Below, piece by piece: positions 44,452 through 52,991 of a DNA stretch of 64,000 nucleotides. Every line of letters begins with the position of its first letter. Position 1 is the stretch's first letter. The stretch lies in NCBI GenBank assembly GCA_046348225.1, contig JAXMEQ010000005.1, forward strand, positions 248,001 through 312,000, written 5' to 3'. Both the position numbers and the translations under genes were made by a program. The notes under the pieces are model-generated. The model had not been told where the DNA came from and made no database searches. It saw only the letters and a list, made by a program, of their open reading frames with translations. The stretch comes from JAXMEQ01 sp046348225 (GTDB lineage Bacteria; Pseudomonadota; Gammaproteobacteria; Burkholderiales; Burkholderiaceae_C).

Positions 44452-44769
44452 TCAGCCGAAGTGGCAGATGTAGTGGTAGGCGTCCGTCACGCGGATGTCG
44501 AACTTCGAGTTGCCCGGTACGCTGAACCGCTCGCCCGCCGACGACCGGACCCACACATCGCTGCCGGCCAGTTTGTACTCGCAGGCGCCGGCCACGCATT
44601 CCATGATTTCCGGGGCGCCGGTGTTGAAGGTCAGCGTGGCAGGCAGCACAACCCCCACCGATTTGCGCGTGCCATCGGGAAAGGTGACGCTGTGGCTGAC
44701 GCACTTGCCGTCAAAGTACACATTGGCCTGGGTGGTGACGGAAACGCCGTCAAGGGTCTGGGTGGTCAT
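44452..44769 (-). CDS. ppnP: Pyrimidine/purine nucleoside phosphorylase (DUF1255)
   Basis: A 105-residue cupin-fold phosphorylase with broad nucleoside specificity. A-N-V-Y-F-D-G-K-C-V-S-H-S-V, G-V-V-L-P-A-T-L-T-F-N-T, M-E-C-V-A-G-A-C-E-Y and the final F-D-I-R-V-T-D-A-Y-H-Y are typical. The start is ATG 44769 (M-T-T-Q-T-L-D-G-V), not an upstream in-frame start. Divergent from the ECF sigma gene with about 136 bases between. Confidence 0.95.
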   Translation of the reverse strand: MTTQTLDGVSVTTQANVYFDGKCVSHSVTFPDGTRKSVGVVLPATLTFNTGAPEIMECVAGACEYKLAGSDVWVRSSAGERFSVPGNSKFDIRVTDAYHYICHFG

Positions 44770-44905
44770 GGACGCGAAGGCCGGATGGGCCCGGGTTTGT
44801 TGGAATAAACCATCAATTTTAACGGTCGGGCCATGCCGGAGCAGGCTGCGGCGATGAATCCAGAGGCCTTTGCCTTGCGTACTGCAGGGGAAGCACGACA
44901 ATTCC

Positions 44906-45493
44906 ATGATGGCTTATGACACCCCCGACCTGCAGTTGATCGCATTGATCGAGCGAATTGCCGCCCAGAACCAGGGCAGCGAGGCCGCCTTGCGTTCGCT
45001 TTATGATCTGACCAGTGGCAAGCTCTACGGCGTGGCCCTGCGCGTGGTGGGCAACCGCGACTGGGCGGAAGACGTGCTCCAGGAGGCATACCTGAACATC
45101 TGGCGCATTGCAGCCGACTACAAGGTGGGCCTGAGCCCGCCCATGGCCTGGATGGGCGTGATCGTGCGCAGCCGCGCGCTCGATTTCCTGCGCCGCCGCG
45201 CCAGCGAGCGCGCCGACGCCACGCTGGAGCTGGACGACATGCTGGCCGATACCGTTGCAGGCGATACCCCCAACCCCATGGACACCACCCAGGCCAGTGA
45301 GCAGGCCTGGGCGTTGCACGAATGCCTGCGAAAGCTCGATGGCCGGCAACGCGAAGTGGTGAGTCTGGCGTACCTGCGTGACCTGAGCCACGGTGAACTG
45401 GCGACCCAGCTCAGGCTGCCCTTGGGCACGGTGAAGACCTGGATCCGCCGCGGGCTCGAACAGCTGCGTGGCTGCATGGCGAGGTTTGCATGA
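44906..45493 (+). CDS. ECF-family RNA polymerase sigma factor
   Basis: A 195-residue extracytoplasmic-function sigma factor. Region 2 spans about 25-95 (D-W-A-E-D-V-L-Q-E-A-Y-L-N-I-W and W-M-G-V-I-V-R-S-R-A-L-D-F-L-R-R), and region 4 spans about 130-190 (R-E-V-V-S-L-A-Y-L-R-D-L-S-H-G-E and G-T-V-K-T-W-I-R-R). ATG 44906 is preceded by AGGGGAAG. Its last bases overlap the anti-sigma gene (ATGA). The regulated promoter is unknown; the pair may control the convergent DUF1501/DUF1800 genes (inference). Confidence 0.95.
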   Translation: MMAYDTPDLQLIALIERIAAQNQGSEAALRSLYDLTSGKLYGVALRVVGNRDWAEDVLQEAYLNIWRIAADYKVGLSPPMAWMGVIVRSRALDFLRRRASERADATLELDDMLADTVAGDTPNPMDTTQASEQAWALHECLRKLDGRQREVVSLAYLRDLSHGELATQLRLPLGTVKTWIRRGLEQLRGCMARFA

Positions 45494-46290
45494 ACCTCGT
45501 CAACAAACCCGAATTGCTGGACCAGCTGGCCGCAGCGTACGCTTTGGGCACGTTGCGCGGCGGTGCCCGCCGGCGGTTCGAAGCCATGGCCCGTCAGAGT
45601 GTCACGGTGCGTGCCAGCGCCCTGATCTGGCAGGAGCGCTTTGCGTCGATGACCGAGTTGCAGGCCGCCGACCTGCCCAGCCCGAATGTCTGGAAGCGTA
45701 TCGAGAACCTGCTTCATGCTGCGCCACCCGTATCCAGCGCGCCATCGCCGGCCGTCCCCGGTCTCATGGACGGCCTGCGGCGGGCCCTTGGGCTCTGGCG
45801 TGGTGCTGCGGTGGCGGGTGGTCTGGCCAGTGTGGCGGCCGTGCTGGTCGGGGTGAGTCTCAGCCGCGAAGTCCGCTTGCAAGGCTCCCAGCTGGCAGAA
45901 CTCAGTCAGCAGAAAGACCAGCTCGCGGCGCAGTTGAAGGCAGCCCCGCAGATTGAGTATGTGGCGGTTCTGGCGGATGACAAGTCCGAGGCGTCCATGT
46001 TGGTGACCTTCGACCCGAAGAACCAGCGTCTGGTGCTCAAGCGCGTGGGCGGCTACCAGGAGGCTTCCGACAAGTCGTTGCAGCTGTGGGCACTGCCACC
46101 GTCCGGTGGGCCGAAATCGCTGGGGGTGCTTGGGCAGGACAAGGTGCTGCGCCTCGCCGCCGGTGAAGCCCAGGTGCGCGAGGTCCCCGCGCTGGCCATC
46201 AGCCTCGAGCCCCGGGGCGGGGTGCCGGGCGAGGGTGGCCCGACCGGCCCCGTGCTGTTCAAGGGCGCGCTGTTGCAGACCGAGAAATAG
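45490..46290 (+). CDS. RskA-like transmembrane anti-sigma factor
   Basis: A 266-residue protein overlapping the sigma gene by four bases. The cytosolic part (about 1-100) carries Y-A-L-G-T-L-R-G-G-A-R-R-R-F-E-A, the typical sigma-binding helix of the anti-sigma-K family, without an obvious zinc HxxxCxxC motif. One membrane segment is at about 105-125. The C-terminal domain (about 130-266) is the RskA region (L-W-A-L-P-P-S-G-G-P-K-S-L-G), predicted periplasmic. Release of the sigma factor presumably requires proteolysis or signal binding. Confidence 0.93.
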   Translation: MNLVNKPELLDQLAAAYALGTLRGGARRRFEAMARQSVTVRASALIWQERFASMTELQAADLPSPNVWKRIENLLHAAPPVSSAPSPAVPGLMDGLRRALGLWRGAAVAGGLASVAAVLVGVSLSREVRLQGSQLAELSQQKDQLAAQLKAAPQIEYVAVLADDKSEASMLVTFDPKNQRLVLKRVGGYQEASDKSLQLWALPPSGGPKSLGVLGQDKVLRLAAGEAQVREVPALAISLEPRGGVPGEGGPTGPVLFKGALLQTEK

Positions 46291-46293
46291 GGT

Positions 46294-47679
46294 TCAGCCG
46301 AGGAATCCGAGGTTGCGGTCGCTGAAGTTGGCGAGATTGGGCAACACCAGCGCCTGATCGGTGGACGATACCCCGAACCAGCTGGCCAGCGTCGCACCGA
46401 ACTGCTCGACGCTGATGGCGGGCAGCAAACGTCCCTGGCCCACATCGTCCGGGCCGTTGTTGGCCAGTACGGGTGGCCTGCCCACGAACGAGCGGCCCTG
46501 TACGCCGCCGCCCAGCACCAGCTGCATGCCACCCCAGCCATGGTCGGAGCCGTCGGTGTTGCTCAGCAATGTCCGCCCTAAATCCGACGCGGTGAAGGTG
46601 GTCACCTGGGACGCAACCCCCAGGGCCACCGTGGCCTGGTAAAAGGCTGCAAGGGCATCACCCACCGCAGACATCAGGCCCGGGTGCACCGTGGCCAGGC
46701 TGTCGTGGGTGTCAAAACCGCCCAGGGACACAAAAAACACCTGACGCCGGGCACCCAGTACATCGCGGGCCGCCACCATGCGTGCCACCATGGCAAGCTG
46801 GCTGGCGAGGTTGTTCCCTGCCGGAAAGGGAGTGGCGAGGCTGGCGGACGCCAACGCCGCGGTCAGCTGGTCATTGGCGTCGATGGAGCGCCGGGCGATC
46901 CGGGCGTACTCGGCTTCCAGCAGGTGCGTGCGCGGACCGGACATCAGGCCCTGCAAGGCGGCCGAGCAGGCACTGGAGCCAAACAGCGCACCCTTGATGC
47001 CATTCACCGGGACGGATCCGTTGGGCGTGACCTGGTACTGGACCGCGCTGCGACCTGCCAGGTAAACCGCATTGCCTGCCACGCTCACGCAGGTGAAGGT
47101 TGCGTTGCCGTTGCCTGCTGCAAACAGGTCACCCATTCGGCCGCCCCAGCCAGACGTGGCGCCTTCGGGCGACGATGCCTGCCAGAACGACTGCTGGTCG
47201 TTGTGCGAAAAAAGCTTGGGCGGAAGCGGTACCGCCTTCGCGCTGTACTGGGCCTTGGTGGTGGGCTGGATGAGTGTGCCCATGTTGAGTACCACAGCCA
47301 TGCGTCCCGCGTCGAACACGGGCAGCAGCGGCGCCAGCCCGGGCGCCAGCGCAAACTGCTGACCGGCTGGCAACGGCACCGCGGGCGTGAGGACGGTGGC
47401 GGACAGCGCAGCCCGGTCCAGTGCGATGTTGCTGCGAAAGCCGCGATAGAGGTCGTAACTCGGCTGGTCCCAGGGCACCAGCGTATTGGCCTGGTCGTTG
47501 CCGCCGTAAAGAAAGACGCACACCAGCGCCTTGTAGTCGGTGGCGGTGGCTGCGGCCGCCTCACCCATGGCGGCCAGGCTCATGGCCCATGGCGTTGCGC
47601 CAGCTGCCAGGGACAGCGCTGCACCCCGTTGCAAAAACGCGCGACGGGACGCGGAGCCGGCGGATGCGCTGCGTTTCAT
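46294..47679 (-). CDS. DUF1501 family protein, Tat-exported
   Basis: A 461-residue protein. A twin-arginine signal S-R-R-A-F-L-Q-R-G (about 11-19) is followed by a hydrophobic stretch. F-L-Y-G-G-N-D-Q-A-N-T-L-V-P, G-G-W-G-G-R-M-G-D-L, Q-V-F-F-V-S-L-G-G-F-D-T-H and S-D-H-G-W-G-G-M-Q resemble the sulfatase/alkaline phosphatase-like DUF1501 fold. No enzymatic activity is established for the family. It is downstream of the DUF1800 gene (9 bases), as usual for this pair, and convergent with the anti-sigma gene (3-base gap). Confidence 0.92.
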   Translation of the reverse strand: MKRSASAGSASRRAFLQRGAALSLAAGATPWAMSLAAMGEAAAATATDYKALVCVFLYGGNDQANTLVPWDQPSYDLYRGFRSNIALDRAALSATVLTPAVPLPAGQQFALAPGLAPLLPVFDAGRMAVVLNMGTLIQPTTKAQYSAKAVPLPPKLFSHNDQQSFWQASSPEGATSGWGGRMGDLFAAGNGNATFTCVSVAGNAVYLAGRSAVQYQVTPNGSVPVNGIKGALFGSSACSAALQGLMSGPRTHLLEAEYARIARRSIDANDQLTAALASASLATPFPAGNNLASQLAMVARMVAARDVLGARRQVFFVSLGGFDTHDSLATVHPGLMSAVGDALAAFYQATVALGVASQVTTFTASDLGRTLLSNTDGSDHGWGGMQLVLGGGVQGRSFVGRPPVLANNGPDDVGQGRLLPAISVEQFGATLASWFGVSSTDQALVLPNLANFSDRNLGFLG

Positions 47680-47688
47680 GGCATGGTC

Positions 47689-49668
47689 CTATTTCTGCAC
47701 GATGTACTCGGGCGCGGCCATGACCAGCAGCAGTGCCGCCTGAACCCGGTTGAGTTTGCCGGCATCGGTTGTCGCCGTGATGGTGTCCAGCGCCGCCTTG
47801 AGCGTGGCCAGCGTTGCCGCCGACAGCTGGCCCGCCGCGAGAACCAGGTTGACTTCTGCCAGCAATGCCGATGAATCGGCAGCGAGGGCCGTCAGGCTGG
47901 TGTAGCTTACCCGCACATCGCCGATGCCGTTGCCGGCGATGGCACGCTGCATGTAGTTCACATACCCCGCGACAGACGACTCGGTGGCGATCTGGAATTC
48001 CGGCGCGACCAGCCCCTGCGTGGCCAGCGCGCTGTTGGGGGGAACATAGCCGGGGCGGAAGAAGTTGAAGACCGACGGTGCCCGCAGCGGGCTTTGCCCG
48101 AGCTTGGTCGCTGGATCCGACAAATCCCCGATGGCCCAGGCGTCGGCGGGCGATGCGGCGCCAAAGGCCCGGGCCCAGTTCAGGAAGCGCAGCACCGGCT
48201 CCCGCAGCTTGCCGAAGCCGGGCTGACCCAGTGCGGCCGGGTCGCGTGCCTCCACGTCCAGCAGGATGGCGCGCACCACGCTGGCCAGATCGCCACGCAC
48301 CCCCATGCCGTTGTTGGCATACACAGCGGCCACGCGTCCCACATAGGCCGGGCTCGGGTTGCTGGTCACCAGCCGCTGGATCAGCTGGCGGCTGATGAAG
48401 GGCGCGTGGTTGGGGTGATTGAACAGCGTGTCCAGTGCCATGCGCAGGCTGGTCAGTGCCGGGGTGCCGGCGGCAATGGTGACCCCGAGAAAGCTCTTGC
48501 TGCCGGTTTCGTACCGGCTGGGCACCTGGGTCATGGGACGCCGGTGGATGTCGGCAGGGAACGGCGCCGTGAAGCCCGAGGTGTCGGCATCCCAGCCCGT
48601 GAACACGCGGGCCAGCCCGCTGACGTCGTCCGGGCCATAGGTTTCGACCGGTTGGCCATTGACGAGGCGCACCGTGCCGTCCGGATTGAGCTGCACCAGA
48701 CCAATGGTGAAAAGCTGCATCACCTCCCGCGCGTAGTTTTCATCGGGCTGGCTGCCGGTGACGGCATTGGCCTTCGCGTTCCCGCGGTAGGTCAGGAAGT
48801 GACCCATGGCGGTGGTCAGCGTGACCTGCTCCAGCAGCGTACGGAAATTGCCAAAGGCATTGGCGTCCAGCACATCCAGGTAGTTCGCAATCGCAAACTG
48901 GCGGAACGCGGTGTTGATACCAAGCACCGAGACCACCAGCAACTCCGACAACGCCAGCACCATGCGTTGGCGCAGGGCGTCGGGGCTGCTGATGAACTTG
49001 CGCCAGAGCATGGGGTCCAGTCCCTGCATGTTGTTGCGGAACGCTTCCCCGTCGTAGCCTTTCGCCAGCAGCCAGTCGACATGGCCCTGGCTGCGAGGCA
49101 TCGCCATCTGGGTGTCCAGCCAGGCGCTGTAGCTGCCTGACTGCAGGGCACTGATGTCAGCCCGCGTCGCACCCGGGGTGGCCTGGGCGAGGAATCGGGC
49201 GGCTTCTGCGGCAGTCTGCGGGCTGCGGGTGCAGGCGTCGGGTGACACCTGGCAGGCAAAGTCGGCCAGCGTGCCGACCCGCATCAGGGCGTTGCCGGAC
49301 AGGGGCCCCAGTACATACACCTCGGTACCTGCGACGCCGATGTAGTTGCCGCTGGCGGCGTAGTACCGGTAGATGAACGGGCTGTCGGTGCGGTTGGGCG
49401 ATGGGCCGGGAAACCAGGCGGGGTAAGCCGCTTCGGCCCAGTTCATCAGCGCCGTGGCGTCCGGCGTGGGGGACGCCGCCTGTGGCACAGCGCCCGGGGC
49501 GCGCAACAGGCCGGGACTGGACACGGCCGCGTCGGTGGCCTTCAGGGCTTCGGGTGCGCCGCCACCACAGGCGGCCAGGACTGTTGCAACGCCGCCCAAT
49601 CCCGCCAGCCGCGAGGCGTCAGACGCGTCACCGGCGGTCCCGCCAATGGTACGGCCGGCTGGAGGCAT
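47689..49668 (-). CDS. DUF1800 protein with extra N-terminal module, predicted lipoprotein
   Basis: A 659-residue protein. The N-terminus ends in V-L-A-A-C-G-G-G, a plausible lipobox (about residues 31-35). Residues about 70-150 hold a compact module: M-N-W-A-E-A-A-Y-P-A-W-F-P-G, I-Y-R-Y-Y-A-A-S-G-N-Y-I-G-V-A-G and V-Y-V-L-G-P-L. Residues about 155-659 form DUF1800, with F-L-T-Y-R-G-N, P-D-E-N-Y-A-R-E-V-M-Q-L-F and R-A-P-S-V-F-N-F-F-R-P-G. ATG 49668 overlaps the TGA of the glycine-zipper gene (TGATG). Function unknown; partner of DUF1501. Confidence 0.88.
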   Translation of the reverse strand: MPPAGRTIGGTAGDASDASRLAGLGGVATVLAACGGGAPEALKATDAAVSSPGLLRAPGAVPQAASPTPDATALMNWAEAAYPAWFPGPSPNRTDSPFIYRYYAASGNYIGVAGTEVYVLGPLSGNALMRVGTLADFACQVSPDACTRSPQTAAEAARFLAQATPGATRADISALQSGSYSAWLDTQMAMPRSQGHVDWLLAKGYDGEAFRNNMQGLDPMLWRKFISSPDALRQRMVLALSELLVVSVLGINTAFRQFAIANYLDVLDANAFGNFRTLLEQVTLTTAMGHFLTYRGNAKANAVTGSQPDENYAREVMQLFTIGLVQLNPDGTVRLVNGQPVETYGPDDVSGLARVFTGWDADTSGFTAPFPADIHRRPMTQVPSRYETGSKSFLGVTIAAGTPALTSLRMALDTLFNHPNHAPFISRQLIQRLVTSNPSPAYVGRVAAVYANNGMGVRGDLASVVRAILLDVEARDPAALGQPGFGKLREPVLRFLNWARAFGAASPADAWAIGDLSDPATKLGQSPLRAPSVFNFFRPGYVPPNSALATQGLVAPEFQIATESSVAGYVNYMQRAIAGNGIGDVRVSYTSLTALAADSSALLAEVNLVLAAGQLSAATLATLKAALDTITATTDAGKLNRVQAALLLVMAAPEYIVQK

Positions 49669-50360
49669 CAGCGCCAGTGGTAGCGGGGACCGTGGTGGTA
49701 GTGGCCGCGTGCGTAGCCCAGATTCAGCGACACCCCCACCGGCGGATAGTAGGGCCGGTAGTAGTAGGGCCGGGCCACCACGCCGGTCTGGACAACGGTC
49801 GCAGGCTGCACGTAAATCGTCTGCGCGGCCGGTTGCACGGGCATTGCGGCCAAAGGCGCAGCCTGTTCCGGCAGCGCCTGCGAGGTACCCACAGGCGTGA
49901 TCTGCAGCCGTACATACTGGCCCGGGTCGTTTGGCATCTGGACGCTGTACTGCTTGCCGGCGTATTCGTAGACCACGTTGTAGGCCACGGTGCGGTTTTC
50001 GTAGAACGTCTGGGTGCTGCACTGCTGGACGTTTTGCACCTGGCTGCCCGGCGCACCCTCGATGCGGTCGCCAAGCAGGGCGCCACCCACGATGCCCAGG
50101 ATCGTGGCTGCGGCGCGGCCACCGCCATCGCCGACGGCGTTGCCCATGGCCCCGCCGGCCAGCGCCCCCATCACGGCGCCCGCCCCGGACTTTTGCTGCG
50201 GCACGGCCACTGGCTGGTTGGTGCATACCTGGCGCGGCACGGCAACCTGCTGGATCACCGGTGTGCTGGAAATGACGCGACCCATTTCATCGGCCTGGGC
50301 AGAGGAGGTGTACAGGCCCAGAGTGGCCAGTGCGGCAAGGGAAAGTGCGGTGTGTTTCAT
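49668..50360 (-). CDS. Glycine-zipper 2TM domain outer-membrane-type protein
   Basis: A 230-residue protein with a Sec signal (about 1-23). The glycine-zipper block G-A-L-A-G-G-A-M-G-N-A-V-G-D-G-G-G and G-I-V-G-G-A-L-L-G-D-R-I-E-G is the Rickettsia 17-kDa antigen / SlyB-like type. A C-terminal Tyr/Pro-rich tail (R-P-Y-Y-Y-R-P-Y-Y-P-P) ends in a His/Arg-rich stretch. Two cysteines (about 46 and 113) may bond. It heads the minus-strand run to DUF1800 and DUF1501. A perfect 19-base palindrome lies 26 bases upstream of its start. Confidence 0.9.
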   Translation of the reverse strand: MKHTALSLAALATLGLYTSSAQADEMGRVISSTPVIQQVAVPRQVCTNQPVAVPQQKSGAGAVMGALAGGAMGNAVGDGGGRAAATILGIVGGALLGDRIEGAPGSQVQNVQQCSTQTFYENRTVAYNVVYEYAGKQYSVQMPNDPGQYVRLQITPVGTSQALPEQAAPLAAMPVQPAAQTIYVQPATVVQTGVVARPYYYRPYYPPVGVSLNLGYARGHYHHGPRYHWR

Positions 50361-50385
50361 GGTGTGCCCCAGGTGCTCAGTCGGG

Positions 50386-50404
50386 ATGCTTAAAGTTTAA
50401 GCAT
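50386..50404. promoter_or_regulatory. Perfect 19-base palindrome upstream of glycine-zipper gene
   Basis: ATGCTTAAAGTTTAAGCAT, nine-base arms around one base, ending 26 bases upstream of the glycine-zipper start. Too AT-rich and too short-looped for a terminator, so it is more likely an operator overlapping the promoter. Confidence 0.55.
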
Positions 50405-50466
50405 TTGGAGCCTGTGCGCCAGCGACAGTTCAGTAAATTCCGAGTAAAAGTTTGCGAATGCTGGCG

Positions 50467-50829
50467 TCAGCGACGCAGCCGCAACGCCCAGGCTGCCGGA
50501 TCGAAGCCGACCGTGACGCCGTCGCCCCAGTCGACCACAGGGCGCTTGATCACGCTGGCCTGCGTCAGCATCAGGTGACGGGCTGCACTGGCGTCCCGCA
50601 CCGACGCCTGCAGCGCGGCGTCGAGCTTGCGCCAGGTGGTGCCCTGGCGGTTGACCAGTTTTTCCCAGCCCAGGGCGGCGAACCAGTGGTCCAGCCGGGC
50701 CTCGGGCACGCCCTGTTTCTTGAAGTCATGGAATTCGTACACAACGCCGTGCGCGTCCAGCCAGGCACGGGCCTTCTTCACGGTGTCGCAGTTCGGGATG
50801 CCATGGAGGGTGACGACAGGGCTGTTCAT
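50467..50829 (-). CDS. ArsC/Spx-family reductase-like protein (YffB type)
   Basis: A 120-residue thioredoxin-fold protein. I-P-N-C-D-T-V-K-K-A carries one active Cys (C14), and F-H-D-F-K-K-Q-G-V with K-R-P-V-V-D-W are conserved in the YffB/ArsC-related group. The pattern fits a glutathione-dependent thiol reductase rather than a true arsenate reductase; arsenic genes are absent. It is divergent from folC, with 47 bases between start codons. Confidence 0.9.
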   Translation of the reverse strand: MNSPVVTLHGIPNCDTVKKARAWLDAHGVVYEFHDFKKQGVPEARLDHWFAALGWEKLVNRQGTTWRKLDAALQASVRDASAARHLMLTQASVIKRPVVDWGDGVTVGFDPAAWALRLRR

Positions 50830-50876
50830 GCTACCGATCTTCCCACCAAACGCCGGTGGGCGACAATTCCGGCCCT

Positions 50877-52166
50877 ATGCAAACACTTGACGACTGGCTG
50901 GCGCATTGCGAGCGGCTGCACCCGAAGAACATCGAGCTGGGGCTGGACCGCGTGAAGGCCGTGGCCGACCGCATGGGCCTGCGGTTTGAGTGCCCGGTCA
51001 TCACCGTGGCGGGCACCAATGGCAAGGGCTCGACCTGCGCCATGCTGGAGGCCATTGCGCTTCAGGCGGGCTGGCGCACCGGGGTTTACACGTCGCCGCA
51101 TCTGGTGCACTTCGAGGAGCGCTGCCGCGTGCATGGCGACATCGTCCAGCCGGCGGACCTGGTGCCGCATTTCGAGCGGGTGGAGCAGGCGCGAGACGGT
51201 GTGTCACTCACCTACTTCGAGTTCACCACGCTGGCCATTCTGAGCCTGCTGGCAGCGTCGCGGCTGGACCTGGCGATTCTGGAGGTGGGGCTCGGTGGGC
51301 GGCTGGATGCCGTCAACATCATCGACGCCGACTGTGCCGTGATCACCAGCATCGACCTGGACCACATGGAATTTCTCGGCCCCGACCGCGAGAGCATTGG
51401 CTACGAGAAAGCCGGCATCCTGCGCACCGGCCGCCCCGCCATCGTCAGCGATCCGATGCCGCCGCAAAGCGTGATTGACCGGGCCCGCGAGGTGGGCGCC
51501 GACCTCTGGCGGCTGGGCCACGACTTCAATTTCTCCGGCGACAAGCAGCAGTGGAGCTGGGCCGGCCGCGGCCGACGGTACGCCGGGCTTGCCTACCCGG
51601 CCCTGCGGGGCGCCAACCAGCTGGTGAATGCCTCCGGGGTGCTGGCGGCGCTGGAGTCGCTGCGGCAGCGGGTGCCCGTGACGGCGCAGGCGGTACGCAA
51701 CGGCCTGGCCATGGTGGAGCTGCCGGGCCGCTTCCAGATCGTGCCGGGCCAGCCCGCGCTGGTGCTGGACGTGGCACACAACCCGCATTCGGTGGCAGCG
51801 CTGGCGGCCAACCTCGACGCCATGGGCTTCTACCCCACCACGCATGCCGTATTCGGTGCCATGGCCGACAAGGATCTCGCGCCCATGCTGGCCAAACTCG
51901 GGCCGCTGGTCGACCGCTGGTACTTCACCGACTTGCCCACCGCCCGGGCGGAATCTGCCGCCGGGCTGCTCGTGCGGTGGCAGGCCGCCGAGTCCCGCAA
52001 GGACGTCGAGGGCAGCACCTGGCCAGACCCCCTGGCCGCCCTGCGCGCCGCCATCGCCGCTGCAGACCCCGCTGATAGAATCGTGGTCTTCGGATCGTTC
52101 TACACCGTCGGGGGCGTCTTGAAGGACGGCATCCCCCGCCTTCAGGCCGCACACCTGGCGGACTGA
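50877..52166 (+). CDS. folC: Bifunctional folylpolyglutamate/dihydrofolate synthase
   Basis: Adds glutamate to dihydropteroate and folates. 429 residues with two domains. The P-loop is G-T-N-G-K-G-S-T (about 45-52), followed by Y-T-S-P-H-L near 70, E-V-G-L-G-G-R-L-D-A-V-N near 140 and the C-terminal D-V-A-H-N-P-H-S near 297. ATG 50877 starts M-Q-T-L-D-D-W-L. It is followed 22 bases later by the SPOR gene, then cvpA, purF, metZ and gltX, in a conserved burkholderial order. Confidence 0.96.
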   Translation: MQTLDDWLAHCERLHPKNIELGLDRVKAVADRMGLRFECPVITVAGTNGKGSTCAMLEAIALQAGWRTGVYTSPHLVHFEERCRVHGDIVQPADLVPHFERVEQARDGVSLTYFEFTTLAILSLLAASRLDLAILEVGLGGRLDAVNIIDADCAVITSIDLDHMEFLGPDRESIGYEKAGILRTGRPAIVSDPMPPQSVIDRAREVGADLWRLGHDFNFSGDKQQWSWAGRGRRYAGLAYPALRGANQLVNASGVLAALESLRQRVPVTAQAVRNGLAMVELPGRFQIVPGQPALVLDVAHNPHSVAALAANLDAMGFYPTTHAVFGAMADKDLAPMLAKLGPLVDRWYFTDLPTARAESAAGLLVRWQAAESRKDVEGSTWPDPLAALRAAIAAADPADRIVVFGSFYTVGGVLKDGIPRLQAAHLAD

Positions 52167-52188
52167 GCCCAACCAAGGCACCCTTTTC

Positions 52189-52983
52189 ATGGCCTTTTTC
52201 AAGTTCCGCAAGGCTGGCGACGACACCGCGGCAACGGCTGCACAACCCGAAAGTGTGGAAGTCTTGCGTCGCCGTGCCCGGCATCGCCTGATTGGGGCTG
52301 CCGTGCTGGTGCTGGTGGGCGTGATCGGGTTTCCCCTGCTGTTTGACACCCAGCCACGCCCGGTGGCGGTGGACATCCCCATCGAGATCCCGGATCGCAA
52401 CAAGGCCAAGCCGCTGGTCGTGCCAGCCTCACCGGTGGCTGCGCCCGCAGCGTCGGGGGTGGTGAATGCGCAGCAAGCGGCTGTGCCCGCTTCTGCACCC
52501 CGAGTGGCTGTGACCGAAGGCCTGGGGCCGAAGGGAGAACTGGTGTCGGCTGTCCCCGCAAAAAGCGAACCCAAACCCGAACCCAAGCCAGAGACAAAAG
52601 CGGCTGCAGCCCCCGCCAATACTGCGCAGGGTGCTATCAAAAGTGAAGCAAAGCCCGAACCCAAAGCAGCGGTCAAGGCCGACGACGGCGCCCGCGCCCA
52701 GGCGCTTCTGGAGGGCAAGTCGGCGCAAGCCACGGCCTCGGCGCCTGCCGGAGATGGCCGCTACGTGGTCCAGGTGGGCGCGTTTTCCGACGCCGACAAG
52801 GCCCGGGAAACCCGCCTCAAGGTGGAGCGGGCCGGCCTCAAGACCTACACCCAAGTGGTGGACACCAAGGACGGCAAGCGCACGCGGGTGCGCGTCGGCC
52901 CGTTCGCGAACAAGGCCGAGGCCGACCGCGCTGCCGACAAGATCAAGAGCCTTGATTTGCCAGCCGCCATTCTCACCTTGTGA
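52189..52983 (+). CDS. SPOR-domain (DedD-like) cell-division protein
   Basis: A 264-residue inner-membrane protein that binds denuded septal peptidoglycan. One membrane helix (about 36-54), a Pro/Lys/Glu-rich periplasmic linker (K-P-E-P-K-P-E-T-K, with a second such block after repeat copy G), and a C-terminal SPOR domain (about 185-264: R-Y-V-V-Q-V-G-A-F-S-D and R-V-R-V-G-P-F-A-N) are visible. Residues about 140-152 (T-A-Q-G-A-I-K-S-E-A-K) come from repeat copy G and extend the linker in frame. CvpA follows. Confidence 0.93.
   Translation: MAFFKFRKAGDDTAATAAQPESVEVLRRRARHRLIGAAVLVLVGVIGFPLLFDTQPRPVAVDIPIEIPDRNKAKPLVVPASPVAAPAASGVVNAQQAAVPASAPRVAVTEGLGPKGELVSAVPAKSEPKPEPKPETKAAAAPANTAQGAIKSEAKPEPKAAVKADDGARAQALLEGKSAQATASAPAGDGRYVVQVGAFSDADKARETRLKVERAGLKTYTQVVDTKDGKRTRVRVGPFANKAEADRAADKIKSLDLPAAILTL
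52594..52649 (+). repeat. Dispersed repeat, copy G (inside SPOR gene linker)
   Basis: Core CTGCGCAGGGTGCTATC at 52622 with AAAAGTGAAGC; left arm ACAAAAGCGGCTGCAGCCC. It is in sense with its host, read T-A-Q-G-A-I-K, the same frame as copy E. The most divergent copy. Confidence 0.6.
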
Positions 52984-52991
52984 GGGCAGGC

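Noticed and set aside
50386..50404. Terminator for the ArsC-like gene
   Set aside because: The palindrome is AT-rich with a one-base centre and no T run, so it cannot form a stable terminator hairpin.
50467..50829. Arsenate reductase of an arsenic-resistance operon
   Set aside because: No arsR, arsB or acr3 gene is nearby and the sequence fits the YffB/Spx-related group better.
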